Assembly: GCA_949288065.1 (NCBI GenBank)
Contig: CASEIL010000024.1
Coordinates: 1-37,860, forward strand
Length of the DNA stretch: 37,860 nucleotides
Source of the DNA: an uncultured Phascolarctobacterium sp.
GTDB taxonomy: Bacteria > Bacillota > Negativicutes > Acidaminococcales > Acidaminococcaceae
Direction: 5' to 3'
Shown here: positions 7,833 through 15,833 of the stretch, piece by piece
How positions within the stretch are numbered: the first letter of the stretch is position 1
Layout of the letters: every line of letters starts with the position of its first letter
Program-made: the position numbers and the translations under genes
Notes under the pieces: generated by a model
Seen by the model: the letters and a program-made list of their open reading frames with translations, nothing else
The model's database searches: none
Told to the model about the DNA's origin: nothing

Positions 7833-8834
7833 TTATTTGCACCATTTAAGAACAATACTGCCCCAGGTAAGGCCAGCGCCGAAGGCTACAAGCAAAAGAT
7901 TGTCGCCTTTTTTCATCGCGTGCTCGTCCTGCATTTCCGTTAAAGCAATAGGGATGCAGGCTGCGGAAGTATTGCTGTATTTATCAATGTTTACCCAAAC
8001 CTTGTCCATCGGCATTTTAAAATGCTTGGCAGCCGACTGGATAATGCGGATGTTGGCCTGATGCGGCACCAGCATATCAATATCCTCGTTGGTCAGGCCT
8101 GCCTGGTCAAGGGATTTTTTAGCGGTTTTACCCATAATCTTAACGGCGAACTTAAATACCTCGTTGCCGTTCATGTGTACGGTGTGTTCTTTGTTGTCAA
8201 CCGTTTCGTGGCTGGCCGGTCTGCGGCTGCCGCCTGCCGGCTGGTACAAATGCACGCTGCCGGAGCCGTCGCTGCCGAGGTCCATGCCCAAAATGCCGTA
8301 GCCCTCTTCAACTTCGCCTAAAACTGCTGCGCCCGCGCCGTCGCCAAACAGTACGCAGGTGTTGCGGTCCTCCCAGTTCAAAATGCGGGAGAGCGTTTCT
8401 GCGCCGATAACAAGGGCTTTTTTGTAAATGCCGCTGGCAATCATCTGCGAAGCTACGCTTACGCCGTAAACAAAGCCCGTGCAGCCTGCGGAAATATCAA
8501 ACGCAGCTGCGTGCTTAGCCCACAGTCTGTCCTGCACCAGACAGGCGGTGGAAGGATATACGCCGTAATCAGGCGTAGCCGTTGCCACAACAATAAGGTC
8601 AATATCGTCCGGCGTCAGGCCCGCGTCTTCAAGAGCGCGCCTTGCGGCGATAAGCGCCATATCGCTGGTTGCCTGTTCGGGAGCGGCAATGTGGCGGGTT
8701 CTGATGCCCGTGCGCTGCACAATCCACTCGTCGCTGGTATCAACCATTTTTTCCAGGTCGCGGTTGGTCAGAATCTTGCTGGGAAGATAGCTGCCCACAC
8801 CCAAAATACCTACTTGTTTTACAGCTTTAGTCAT
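7833..8834 (-). CDS. fabH: 3-oxoacyl-ACP synthase III
   Basis: FabH starts fatty acid synthesis by condensing an acyl-CoA primer with malonyl-ACP. The 333-residue protein has the expected triad: Cys118 in DISAGCTGFVYG, His258 in VPHQANIRI and Asn288 in YSNTSAA. Length is normal. It is the third gene of the fapR operon, between plsX and fabD. Primer choice (acetyl-CoA or branched) cannot be read from the sequence. Confidence 0.97.
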   Translation of the reverse strand: MTKAVKQVGILGVGSYLPSKILTNRDLEKMVDTSDEWIVQRTGIRTRHIAAPEQATSDMALIAARRALEDAGLTPDDIDLIVVATATPDYGVYPSTACLVQDRLWAKHAAAFDISAGCTGFVYGVSVASQMIASGIYKKALVIGAETLSRILNWEDRNTCVLFGDGAGAAVLGEVEEGYGILGMDLGSDGSGSVHLYQPAGGSRRPASHETVDNKEHTVHMNGNEVFKFAVKIMGKTAKKSLDQAGLTNEDIDMLVPHQANIRIIQSAAKHFKMPMDKVWVNIDKYSNTSAACIPIALTEMQDEHAMKKGDNLLLVAFGAGLTWGSIVLKWCK

Positions 8835-8852
8835 ATATCTATCCTCGTTTCT

Positions 8853-9860
8853 TTATTTTTCTTCATCCTTGATGACGATTTCGGCAATATGGTTTACTAC
8901 GTTGCGCTCTGCAAAGCTGATGGCAACCCTGATGGCGCTGGTAATGGATTTGGCTTTGCTGTTGCCGTGGCAGATGATGAACGGTGCCTTAACGCCGAGC
9001 AGCAGTGCGCCGCCGTATTCCGTAACATCGGCGCGCTTTTTAAGCGATTGCAGCGCCGGCATTAAAAGCAGCCCGCCAAGTTTGGCCATCCAGCCGCCTT
9101 TTAAGATAGCGTCTTTTATTAATACCATTATAGCACTTGCAAGGCCTTCTGCAAACTTTAAAACGACATTACCTACAAAACCGTCGCAAACAACAACGTC
9201 AACGGTGCCTTTATTAATATCGCGGCCTTCTACGTTGCCGATAAAGTTAATGTGTTTTTCCTGCTTTAAAAGCGGGTAGGTTGCAAGCGCCTGCTCGTTG
9301 CCCTTGGTTTCCTCTTCGCCGATATTTAAAAGGCCAACGCGCGGTTTATCAATGCCAAACATCAATTCCGCATAAACGCTGCCCATCAGCGCGCTCTGCA
9401 CCATGTGCTCCGGCTTGGCATCAACCTTGGCGCCGCTGTCTAACAGCACCGTCGTGCCGGTAAGATTCGGTATCGGCGTAGCAATGGCCGGGCGTTCAAT
9501 ACCCTTAATGCGCCCCAGGTAAAACAGCGCTGCCGCAACTGCCGCGCCGGTGCTGCCGGAAGATACCAGCGCATCGCATTTATGCTCGCGCAAAAGGCGC
9601 GTTGCCACAACAATAGATGAGTTCTTTTTGGTTTTAACGGCAATGGAAGGATGCTCGTCCATCCTTACAACCTCGGTTGCCTCGCAAATGCTCAGCTTCG
9701 GGTTGTTTTCTGCCTTATATTCGTGCAACAGGCCTTTAATAACCTCCGGGTCGCCTACCAGCACAATTTCACAATCAAATTCTTTTACAGCCTGTACCGC
9801 TCCAAGCACAAGTTCTTTCGGGCCATAGTCCGTTCCCATTACATCAAGCGCGATTTTCAT
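8853..9860 (-). CDS. plsX: Phosphate acyltransferase
   Basis: PlsX makes acyl-phosphate from acyl-ACP, the first step to phosphatidic acid in most Gram-positive bacteria. The 335-residue protein begins MKIALDVMGTDYGPKE, has LDSGAKVDAKPEHM and IGNVEGRDINKGTVDVVVCDGFVGNV, all diagnostic of the family. Its start overlaps the end of fapR by 17 bp, so the two are translationally linked. The partner acyltransferase plsY is not in the window. Confidence 0.96.
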   Translation of the reverse strand: MKIALDVMGTDYGPKELVLGAVQAVKEFDCEIVLVGDPEVIKGLLHEYKAENNPKLSICEATEVVRMDEHPSIAVKTKKNSSIVVATRLLREHKCDALVSSGSTGAAVAAALFYLGRIKGIERPAIATPIPNLTGTTVLLDSGAKVDAKPEHMVQSALMGSVYAELMFGIDKPRVGLLNIGEEETKGNEQALATYPLLKQEKHINFIGNVEGRDINKGTVDVVVCDGFVGNVVLKFAEGLASAIMVLIKDAILKGGWMAKLGGLLLMPALQSLKKRADVTEYGGALLLGVKAPFIICHGNSKAKSITSAIRVAISFAERNVVNHIAEIVIKDEEK

Positions 9861-10431
9861 ATACTTGTGTCCTTTCGTCCGGGCAGGGTACGATAATAAA
9901 TTTTGCCCGGAAAACTTCCTCGTTGTTATTTCTTATTTTAACCCAAATTATATATTTATTAAACTCCCTGCGGATAACTTCGGCCTTGGCCACCAGCGTT
10001 GCCCCCGCATGCACGGGCACCTTGTATTTTACGTTGCCCACGCCCGTCAGCGCCGCCTCGGCGTCAACCACAGCCAAAGCAAGGGTATTAGCCATGGCAA
10101 ACATATAATAGCCTCTTGCCACGCCGGTTTTTTCAAGCACCATATCAGGAGTGATTTTCATCATAGAAATGCCAGAACTGTTCAGCTCTAAATCAATCAG
10201 CTCGCCGACAATATCCTTTTTGTCAATCGCTTTTAATTTAACCTGCGCGTTTTCTGCCATCTGGCGGGTACGCTCGCGCAGCTCCGGTATGTTAAGGCTC
10301 ATTCTGTCCAGCCGGATTGTCTGTATGCTTACCGCCAGATTTTTAGCCAGCTGCTCATCCGTTAAAAAAGGGTTTTTCTGCAGCATTTTCATCAAGCGCT
10401 CATGCCGTATTACTTTTTTAGCAGAATTCAT
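9844..10431 (-). CDS. fapR: Transcriptional repressor of fatty acid and phospholipid genes
   Basis: FapR is a malonyl-CoA-sensing repressor with an N-terminal DeoR-type helix-turn-helix and a C-terminal hot-dog domain. Here the HTH covers about residues 10-45 (KMLQKNPFLTDEQLAKNLAVSIQTIRLDRMSL pattern, with key residues L22, A25 and R39) and the thioesterase-like domain follows from about residue 80. The length of 195 residues is usual. It is the first gene of the fab operon, and a candidate operator (10446-10462) lies between its promoter and its start, so it probably represses its own operon. Confidence 0.95.
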   Translation of the reverse strand: MNSAKKVIRHERLMKMLQKNPFLTDEQLAKNLAVSIQTIRLDRMSLNIPELRERTRQMAENAQVKLKAIDKKDIVGELIDLELNSSGISMMKITPDMVLEKTGVARGYYMFAMANTLALAVVDAEAALTGVGNVKYKVPVHAGATLVAKAEVIRREFNKYIIWVKIRNNNEEVFRAKFIIVPCPDERTQVYENRA

Positions 10432-10445
10432 AACATCACCTTATT

Positions 10446-10462
10446 TTAATACCTGCTCCTAA
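10446..10462. promoter_or_regulatory. Candidate FapR operator
   Basis: TTAATACCTGCTCCTAA is an imperfect inverted repeat close to the FapR sites described in Bacillus (arms TTAGTACC and its complement, 17 bases). It lies just downstream of the -10 box and expected start site, exactly where repressor binding would block transcription of fapR-plsX-fab. The match is from memory of the consensus, not from a matrix score. Confidence 0.7.
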
Positions 10463-10473
10463 TATCTGGATTT

Positions 10474-10502
10474 ATTATAATAGCCAAAACTTAAAAAAGC
10501 AA
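10474..10502 (-). promoter_or_regulatory. Promoter of the fapR-fab operon
   Basis: On the minus strand TTGCTT (10497-10502), a 17-base spacer and TATAAT (10474-10479). The FapR operator candidate follows about 5 bases after the expected start site. No other convincing promoter is seen inside the operon. Confidence 0.75.
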
Positions 10503-10551
10503 GCAAAATTTATTAATAAAAATTTTTCTACAAAAAGTTCACATAAAAATA

Positions 10552-10618
10552 AGAGGCCATAAGGCCTCTTTGTAAAGTTCCATATAAAGCAAAAACCCCT
10601 AAGCCAGAGGCTTAAGGG
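10552..10618 (-). terminator. Two tandem terminators after rpmF
   Basis: On the minus strand an ACCCCTTAAGCC stem-loop (about 10596-10620) is followed by TTTTTGC, and a second hairpin AGAGGCC-TTAT-GGCCTCT (10552-10569) by TTATTTTTATG. Together they isolate the FapR operon from the strongly promoted yceD-rpmF transcript. Confidence 0.8.
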
Positions 10619-10625
10619 GTAATTT

Positions 10626-10808
10626 TTACTCAGCGTCTTTTGCGATAACCTGTTTACCGTTGTAATAGCCACATTCGGGGCAAACACGGTGCGGCATCTT
10701 CATTTCGTGACATTGCGGGCATTCAACTAAACCGGGAGCGGTAAGTTTCCAGTTTGCACGGCGGGAATCACGGCGCGCTTTAGACATTTTTCTCTTTGGT
10801 ACTGCCAT
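10626..10808 (-). CDS. rpmF: 50S ribosomal protein L32
   Basis: This 60-residue basic protein begins [21 protein letters not shown] and has a zinc ribbon of two CxxC pairs (CPQC and CPEC, about residues 34-37 and 47-50), so it is the zinc-binding form of L32. It follows yceD with a 33-bp gap, the near-universal arrangement, and is followed by two terminators. Unlike in many bacteria, plsX and fabH are not in the same transcript because of those terminators and the separate fapR promoter. Confidence 0.97.
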   Translation of the reverse strand: MAVPKRKMSKARRDSRRANWKLTAPGLVECPQCHEMKMPHRVCPECGYYNGKQVIAKDAE

Positions 10809-10841
10809 TGTTGCTACACCTCCTCAAGCATAAGGCAAAAT

Positions 10842-11345
10842 TTAATTTTTGATGAATTGCTTTAATGCCGCCAGTCTGGGATCAACCGTAGTTGTATCAC
10901 AGCCGCAGTCGCCTTCATTTCTGTCAGCCCCGCAGACCGGACACAGCCCACGGCAATCTTCCCTGCAAAGTGACTGCAAGGGAACTGCCAAAAGGAGGCT
11001 CTCTCGAACAGGCTCTGTTATATCAAGCAGATCTGATTCATAGATAAAAGCATCATTTTCAATGTTTTCTGCGCCTGCCGGGTAAAATTTTTCAAGCACT
11101 TCTGCGTTCAGCTGCTCGGTAAAAACCTTTAAGCAGCGCCCGCAGGTCCGCTCAATTTCCGTTCTGGCATTGGCCTTCAGCAAAATTACGTCGCCGGCGT
11201 TTTCCAGCACGCCCGTTAAAACAATGGGCGCTGTAATCTTCAGCTCGGCTTCGGTAATTTCCAAATCCTCTGGCGTCAGCTCGTACGAAAGCTCTTTACT
11301 GCCGACAAGTCTTTTTTTGATTTCTGCGACATTTATTCTTATCAT
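10842..11345 (-). CDS. yceD: YceD-family protein (DUF177)
   Basis: This 167-residue protein belongs to the YceD/DUF177 family, found next to rpmF in most bacteria. Members have been linked to 23S rRNA accumulation, but the mechanism is unclear. It has the two conserved cysteine segments: RTCGRCLK (about residues 70-77) and a C-terminal CREDCRGLCPVCGADRNEGDCGC cluster that looks like a metal site (key cysteines around residues 132-151). A perfect consensus promoter lies 19 bp upstream of the start codon. Confidence 0.9.
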   Translation of the reverse strand: MIRINVAEIKKRLVGSKELSYELTPEDLEITEAELKITAPIVLTGVLENAGDVILLKANARTEIERTCGRCLKVFTEQLNAEVLEKFYPAGAENIENDAFIYESDLLDITEPVRESLLLAVPLQSLCREDCRGLCPVCGADRNEGDCGCDTTTVDPRLAALKQFIKN

Positions 11346-11363
11346 ATTTCACCAATCGTATCA

Positions 11364-11392
11364 ATTATAGCGATGAGAAGCGCCTTTGTCAA
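11364..11392 (-). promoter_or_regulatory. Perfect consensus promoter of yceD-rpmF
   Basis: On the minus strand TTGACA (11387-11392), exactly 17 bases, then TATAAT (11364-11369). It lies in the short space between ackA and yceD, and fits the high expression expected for L32. Confidence 0.85.
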
Positions 11393-11414
11393 GTAATTGT
11401 TATCGCCGTAAGGC

Positions 11415-12623
11415 TTACAATTTTATAATGCGGCGGCAGATATTAGCCGTATCGCGCGCTATTACAAGCTCTTCGTTGGTTGGGATAACAAAAATTTTTA
11501 CTTTAGAATCTTCGGTGCTAATCTCCTGCGCCTTACCGCGGATGTGGTTTTTAACATCGTCAACGGCGGTGCCGAGGTATTCCAGCCCCTCGCAGATTTT
11601 GGCACGCATCGAAGCGGAATTTTCGCCGAGGCCGGCCGTAAAAATAATTGCGTCCACGCCGCCCATTGCCGCCGTATAAGCGCCGATGTATTTTTTAACG
11701 CGATAAGCAAACATGTCAATCGCCAGCTGGCTGCGCTCATCGCCGCGCCCAGCTGCGCTTTCCAAGTCGCGGAAGTCGCTGGAAAGGCCCGAAATGCCCA
11801 AAACGCCGCTGCGGCGGTTTAAATAATCGTCAATCTGCTGGATGTTCATATTTTCTTTTTCCATCAAAAACGGTATAATTGCAGGGTCAACCGAGCCGGA
11901 ACGCGTGCCCATTACAAGCCCGTCCAGCGGCGTGTAGCCCATGCTGGTGTCGATGGATTTGCCGTGCTTAACGGCCGCAATGCTGGCGCCATTTCCCAAA
12001 TGGCAGGTAATTAAGCACAAATCGTTAACGCTGCGCCCCAGCATCTCGGCGGCCACACCTGCCACATATTTGTGCGAGCTGCCGTGGAACCCGTAGCGGC
12101 GCACGCCATATTTTACATACAGCTCATACGGCAGGCCGTACATATAGGCCTCCGGCGGCATCGACTGATGAAAGGCCGTATCAAAAACAACCACCTGCGG
12201 CACGTCCGGCATCAGCTTCATGCAGGCCTGTATGCCGTGCAGGTTGGGCGGGTTATGCAGCGGCGCCAGCTCGGCGCAAGCCTCAATGCCCTTTAAAACG
12301 TCCGGCGTAACCAAAACGGAATCGCTGAAAAGTTCGCCGCCGTGCACAACGCGGTGCCCAACAGCGTCAATTTCGCGCATATCCTTAATAACGCCGTAAT
12401 CTTTATTCGTCAGCGCCTGCACCACCAGCTTAATGCCAACGGCGTGGCTCGGCACGTCGGTGTTAATGTCAACCGTGTATTTGCCTTCCGGCGTGTGCTT
12501 CAAAACGGAGCCCTCCATGCCGATACGCTCAATCAGGCCCTTGGCCAGCACCCTTTCGCCGTCCATATTTATCAGCTGATATTTAATTGAAGAACTGCCG
12601 CAGTTCACTACTAAAACTTTCAC
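11415..12623 (-). CDS. ackA: Acetate kinase
   Basis: AckA interconverts acetyl phosphate plus ADP and acetate plus ATP, the main substrate-level ATP step of acetate-forming fermenters. The 402-residue protein has the phosphagen-kinase-like N-terminus [15 protein letters not shown], the [12 protein letters not shown] segment, the [12 protein letters not shown] region and the terminal [12 protein letters not shown] motif, all family signatures. No pta gene lies beside it. It is transcribed divergently from tmcAL, whose enzyme consumes acetate. No obvious terminator separates it from the yceD promoter. Confidence 0.97.
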   Translation of the reverse strand: MKVLVVNCGSSSIKYQLINMDGERVLAKGLIERIGMEGSVLKHTPEGKYTVDINTDVPSHAVGIKLVVQALTNKDYGVIKDMREIDAVGHRVVHGGELFSDSVLVTPDVLKGIEACAELAPLHNPPNLHGIQACMKLMPDVPQVVVFDTAFHQSMPPEAYMYGLPYELYVKYGVRRYGFHGSSHKYVAGVAAEMLGRSVNDLCLITCHLGNGASIAAVKHGKSIDTSMGYTPLDGLVMGTRSGSVDPAIIPFLMEKENMNIQQIDDYLNRRSGVLGISGLSSDFRDLESAAGRGDERSQLAIDMFAYRVKKYIGAYTAAMGGVDAIIFTAGLGENSASMRAKICEGLEYLGTAVDDVKNHIRGKAQEISTEDSKVKIFVIPTNEELVIARDTANICRRIIKL

Positions 12624-12646
12624 GCTATGCCCTCCTCAAATTAGTT

Positions 12647-12684
12647 TTGCACTTCCGGGCAAAATTTAATATACTATTAGTATA
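12647..12684. promoter_or_regulatory. Divergent ackA/tmcAL promoter region with a symmetric -10 palindrome
   Basis: For tmcAL: TTGCAC (12647-12652), 17 bases, TATACT (12670-12675). The -10 box lies in the near-palindrome TATACTATTAGTATA (12670-12684), which also supplies a TATACT on the minus strand for ackA, though the minus-strand -35 is weak. The symmetry could mean face-to-face promoters or a regulator site. Confidence 0.6.
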
Positions 12685-12729
12685 CACTATTTGGCATTTA
12701 AGTGCCACTAAATTTTTTAAGGAGAAACT

Positions 12730-13956
12730 ATGAAGAACGCTATCGGCATTGTAGCCGAATACAATCCCTTTCACAACGGGCATGCTTTGCACCTTGCCGA
12801 AGCACGCCGCCTGGCGGGGCAAGACCTGCCCGCCATTGCCGTAATGAGCGGCAGCCTGGTGCAGCGCGGCGAGCCTGCCTTTGCCAATAAATGGCTGCGC
12901 GCACAAATGGCAGCCGCCAGCGGCGTAGACCTTGTTTTAGAGCTGCCCACCGGTTTTAGCTGCCGCAGCGCAGAATTTTTTGCCAAAGGCGCAGTGCAGC
13001 TTCTGGCAGCCACCGGCACGGTAAAATACCTCGCCTTTGGGGCGGAAACCGCTGACGCGCAAACCTTAAAACAGGCAGCGGCCTATATTAACGCCCACCA
13101 AAACGAGCTGCGCGAAATTATTAAAAGCGGCAGCTCCTACGCCGCCGCCCAAACGCAGCTGCTGACCGCTGCGGGTATCAACTTCGACGCGAACCAGAGC
13201 AACGACATTTTAGCGCTGGAATACTGCCGCGCCCTGCAAAAATACGCGCCAGCTATTGAGCCGCTCGTCATCCGCCGCAGCGGGGCAGCCTACAACGACG
13301 CCGATATTAAAAGCGCTTATGCCAGCGCCACCGCCCTGCGCGCCAGCTACGCCGCTTACGGGCTTACGCAAAACTTTTTGGCGCAGGTGCCGCAGGCAGG
13401 CGTGCCGCTGCTGCAAAACGCCGCTGCAAACAGCCAGCTTGGCTATGATGCAGAAAAACTTGCTACCCTTATGCTGTACAGGCTGCGCAGCTTAACCGAA
13501 GCGCAGATTGCCTCCGCCTGCGAATGCAGCGAAGGCTTGGAAAACCGCCTTAAAGAAGCAGCTTCCTGCGAAAACCTTGAGCAGATACTTGCAAGCGCCA
13601 GCAACAAACGCTACACCAAATCGCGCATCCGCCGCCTTTTAATGCAGCTGCTGCTTGATGTACCAAAAGAGCTTTTTGCCGAAGCACAGCCCAATTATTT
13701 GCGTGTGCTGGCCTTTAACAACCGCGGCAGGCAGCTGCTTGCGCAAATGCGCACCGCAGCCACACTGCCCGTTATAACCAAATTAGGGCGCAGCTTTGCC
13801 AGCTGCCTTACCGGCGATGCTGCCAAAGACGCTGCCATAACAGCGCAGCTGGCGCTGGATATTAAAGCTGCCAACCTGCTTGCGCTTTTGCAAAACAGCA
13901 AAACAAACGCCTACAACAGCGATTATTTGCAGCAGCCCATTTACTTGCAAAGCTAA
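12730..13956 (+). CDS. tmcAL: tRNA(Met) cytidine acetate ligase (YlbM family)
   Basis: TmcAL acetylates the wobble cytidine of elongator tRNA-Met, using acetate and ATP rather than acetyl-CoA. The 408-residue protein has the nucleotidyltransferase HIGH-like motif NPFHNGH (residues 12-18), then SGSLVQRGEPAF and LELP, matching the YlbM/TmcAL family, and is of normal length. AAGGAG lies 5 bases before the ATG. A terminator follows at 13963-13989. The divergent neighbour ackA produces acetate, which may be a meaningful pairing. Confidence 0.93.
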   Translation: MKNAIGIVAEYNPFHNGHALHLAEARRLAGQDLPAIAVMSGSLVQRGEPAFANKWLRAQMAAASGVDLVLELPTGFSCRSAEFFAKGAVQLLAATGTVKYLAFGAETADAQTLKQAAAYINAHQNELREIIKSGSSYAAAQTQLLTAAGINFDANQSNDILALEYCRALQKYAPAIEPLVIRRSGAAYNDADIKSAYASATALRASYAAYGLTQNFLAQVPQAGVPLLQNAAANSQLGYDAEKLATLMLYRLRSLTEAQIASACECSEGLENRLKEAASCENLEQILASASNKRYTKSRIRRLLMQLLLDVPKELFAEAQPNYLRVLAFNNRGRQLLAQMRTAATLPVITKLGRSFASCLTGDAAKDAAITAQLALDIKAANLLALLQNSKTNAYNSDYLQQPIYLQS

Positions 13957-13962
13957 AAAATT

Positions 13963-13989
13963 AAGCCGTTTGCACCAGGCAAACGGCTT
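13963..13989. terminator. Terminator between tmcAL and the coiled-coil gene
   Basis: AAGCCGTTTG (13963-13972), a 7-base loop, CAAACGGCTT (13980-13989), then TTGTTATTTG. It serves tmcAL and may also serve the convergent minus-strand gene. Confidence 0.85.
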
Positions 13990-14001
13990 TTGTTATTTGT
14001 A

Positions 14002-14595
14002 TTATTTTTCTTCCTCTTCGGGCTCTTCCTCGGCGTAATATTCCTGCGGTGCGGCAATTTTGCGGCGCTCCTCGTTAACGGAATTGCGGTTATCATTAAG
14101 CCCCTGCAAGGCAGATTGCAGGCTGCCGCTTAAATAGCCCAGCATATCGTCAGCATACTGCAAAACGTCCATTTTTACGCGCTCGGCATAAGCATCGGCT
14201 TCTTCCTTAATTTCCTGCGCGTTGCGCTCGGCCGTGCTTTTAACATCATCGGCGAAAGCCTGTGCCTGCTGCACAATTTCTTCCTGGCGCAAAAGGCGTT
14301 CTGCCTCGGCCCTGGCAATTTCCACAATGCGGTCGGCTTCGGTTTTGGCCTGCACTACGATATTATCGGCATCCTCGTGCGCCTTGTTAATAATAGCTTT
14401 TTGCTCTTCCAAAAGTTTGGCAGCACTTTTAACCTCGCGGGGAATGGCCTCCTTAAGGTCGTCAAGGATTTCCGCCAGGTCGCTTTCTTCTACAATAATT
14501 TTATCGGTCAGCGGAATGCGGCTGGCTGCCGAAATAAGATTATACATCTCATCAAAAATTCTGTCTAAAGTAGCACTGGTACTCTTGTCAATCAT
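14002..14595 (-). CDS. Uncharacterised coiled-coil protein
   Basis: The 197-residue protein is predicted to be almost entirely helical. Its middle (about residues 60-150) is a long charged coiled coil with repeated E/K/A heptads, resembling F-type ATPase subunit b or V-type subunit H, or the DivIVA-like proteins. It has no membrane segment, so it is not a true subunit b. The C-terminus is a very acidic tail (EEEPEEEEK). It lies 15 bp downstream of coaD on the same strand and is probably co-transcribed. No function is assigned; a structural or scaffold role is a guess from the coiled coil. Confidence 0.8.
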   Translation of the reverse strand: MIDKSTSATLDRIFDEMYNLISAASRIPLTDKIIVEESDLAEILDDLKEAIPREVKSAAKLLEEQKAIINKAHEDADNIVVQAKTEADRIVEIARAEAERLLRQEEIVQQAQAFADDVKSTAERNAQEIKEEADAYAERVKMDVLQYADDMLGYLSGSLQSALQGLNDNRNSVNEERRKIAAPQEYYAEEEPEEEEK

Positions 14596-14610
14596 TGTAA
14601 CATCCTCTTT

Positions 14611-15108
14611 CTATACCAATAACTGTTTTTCCGCCAGCAGCTCTTTAATGCGCTTTTCCACATTTTCGGGCACCAGGCCGTGAATATTGCCGCCGAAGGT
14701 AGCAAGCTCGCGCACGCCGGAAGAGCTTAAAAACGAATAGTTGGCGTTTGTCATAATAAAAACTGTTTCCAGGTTGTTATCAATTTTTTTAATCAGCAGC
14801 GCACGCTGAAATTCATACTCAAAATCGGTAAACGCACGCAGGCCCCTTACAATAAACGGCGCCTTTTCCTGCCTGCAAAAATCGTTAAGCAGGCCGGAGA
14901 AGCAGGTTACCCTTATGTTGGGTATATGCTGCGTCGCCATACGCAAAAGCTCAACGCGCTCTTCCATGCTGAACATGGCTTTTTCCTTTCCCGGATTATG
15001 AAAAACACTAACCACGATTTCATCAAACATTTGGCTCGCCCGTTCAAAAATGTCCAAATGGCCATTGGTTACCGGGTCGAAGCTGCCCGGGCAAATTGCT
15101 CTGCGCAC
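14611..15108 (-). CDS. coaD: Phosphopantetheine adenylyltransferase
   Basis: CoaD adenylates 4'-phosphopantetheine in CoA synthesis. The 165-residue protein begins MRRAICPGSFDPVTNGH, with the TNGH motif at residues 14-17. It has the substrate segment VRGLRAFTDFEYE and a SSSGVRE motif standing for the more usual ISSTxVRE. Length is normal. It follows rsmD on the minus strand with a gap of about 108 bp; the rsmD-coaD pair is widespread. Confidence 0.96.
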   Translation of the reverse strand: MRRAICPGSFDPVTNGHLDIFERASQMFDEIVVSVFHNPGKEKAMFSMEERVELLRMATQHIPNIRVTCFSGLLNDFCRQEKAPFIVRGLRAFTDFEYEFQRALLIKKIDNNLETVFIMTNANYSFLSSSGVRELATFGGNIHGLVPENVEKRIKELLAEKQLLV

Positions 15109-15216
15109 AATGTTACCTCCTAAAATCTGCTGTGCAGACGCTTATTTTTATAAATATTCTATAAAACTTTTAAATTTCCTTTAATTAACGCACCTATTGT
15201 AAATTGTAACATATTT

Positions 15217-15774
15217 TTATATTTTTGCAAAACGTATAAAGCTAATTTTTGTTTCGCCGTAGGTTTCGCAGCGCACCAGCTCAAAACAGGGCGGCAGCGT
15301 TCCCAAATCATCGTGCGCACTGTGCTCGGCAATTAAATAGCCGCCGTCGTTTAAAAGGCCATGCTCCGCCAAAGCGGATATTACGCGCTGCACCAGCCCC
15401 TTGTTATAAGGCGGGTCGGCAAAAACAAAATCAAAACGCGCGCCTTTTTTGTATAAACGCTCTATCAGCTGGCAGGCGTCGCCCAGAAGGGTTTCCGTTG
15501 CGTCCTCCGCGCGGCATTTGGCAATGTTGCTGCTAACAAGCCGCAGCGATTCGCGGCTCATATCCGTAAACACAACGTACTCCGCGCCACGGCTCCAGCT
15601 TTCAAGCCCCAGGTTGCCCGTGCCCGCAAACAAATCAAGCACCTGCGCCCCAATAATTTTGCTGCCGATAATATTAAAAAGCGATTCCTTTACGCGGTCC
15701 GCCGTTGGGCGCACATCCCAGTTTTTCGGCGTTGTCAGCTTTAAGCCCCTCGCTTTGCCTGTAATAATCCTCAT
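15217..15774 (-). CDS. rsmD: 16S rRNA (guanine966-N2)-methyltransferase
   Basis: RsmD methylates G966 of 16S rRNA in the assembling 30S subunit. The 185-residue protein begins MRIITGKARG, has the SAM-binding motif VLDLFAGTGNLGLE (about residues 45-58), and the N6/N2-methyltransferase catalytic motif DPPY at residues 120-123. The TADRVKES segment is also typical. It heads the rsmD-coaD-coiled-coil cluster. Confidence 0.96.
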   Translation of the reverse strand: MRIITGKARGLKLTTPKNWDVRPTADRVKESLFNIIGSKIIGAQVLDLFAGTGNLGLESWSRGAEYVVFTDMSRESLRLVSSNIAKCRAEDATETLLGDACQLIERLYKKGARFDFVFADPPYNKGLVQRVISALAEHGLLNDGGYLIAEHSAHDDLGTLPPCFELVRCETYGETKISFIRFAKI

Positions 15775-15833
15775 TTAAAAAACTCCGTACTTGTAATATA
15801 ATAATTATAACCACGCTGCAAAGGAGGACGCTT

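Noticed and set aside
15109..15216. Riboswitch or leader between rsmD and coaD
   Set aside because: Only a small TCTGC/GCAGA hairpin is seen and the rest is AT-rich with no recognisable aptamer.
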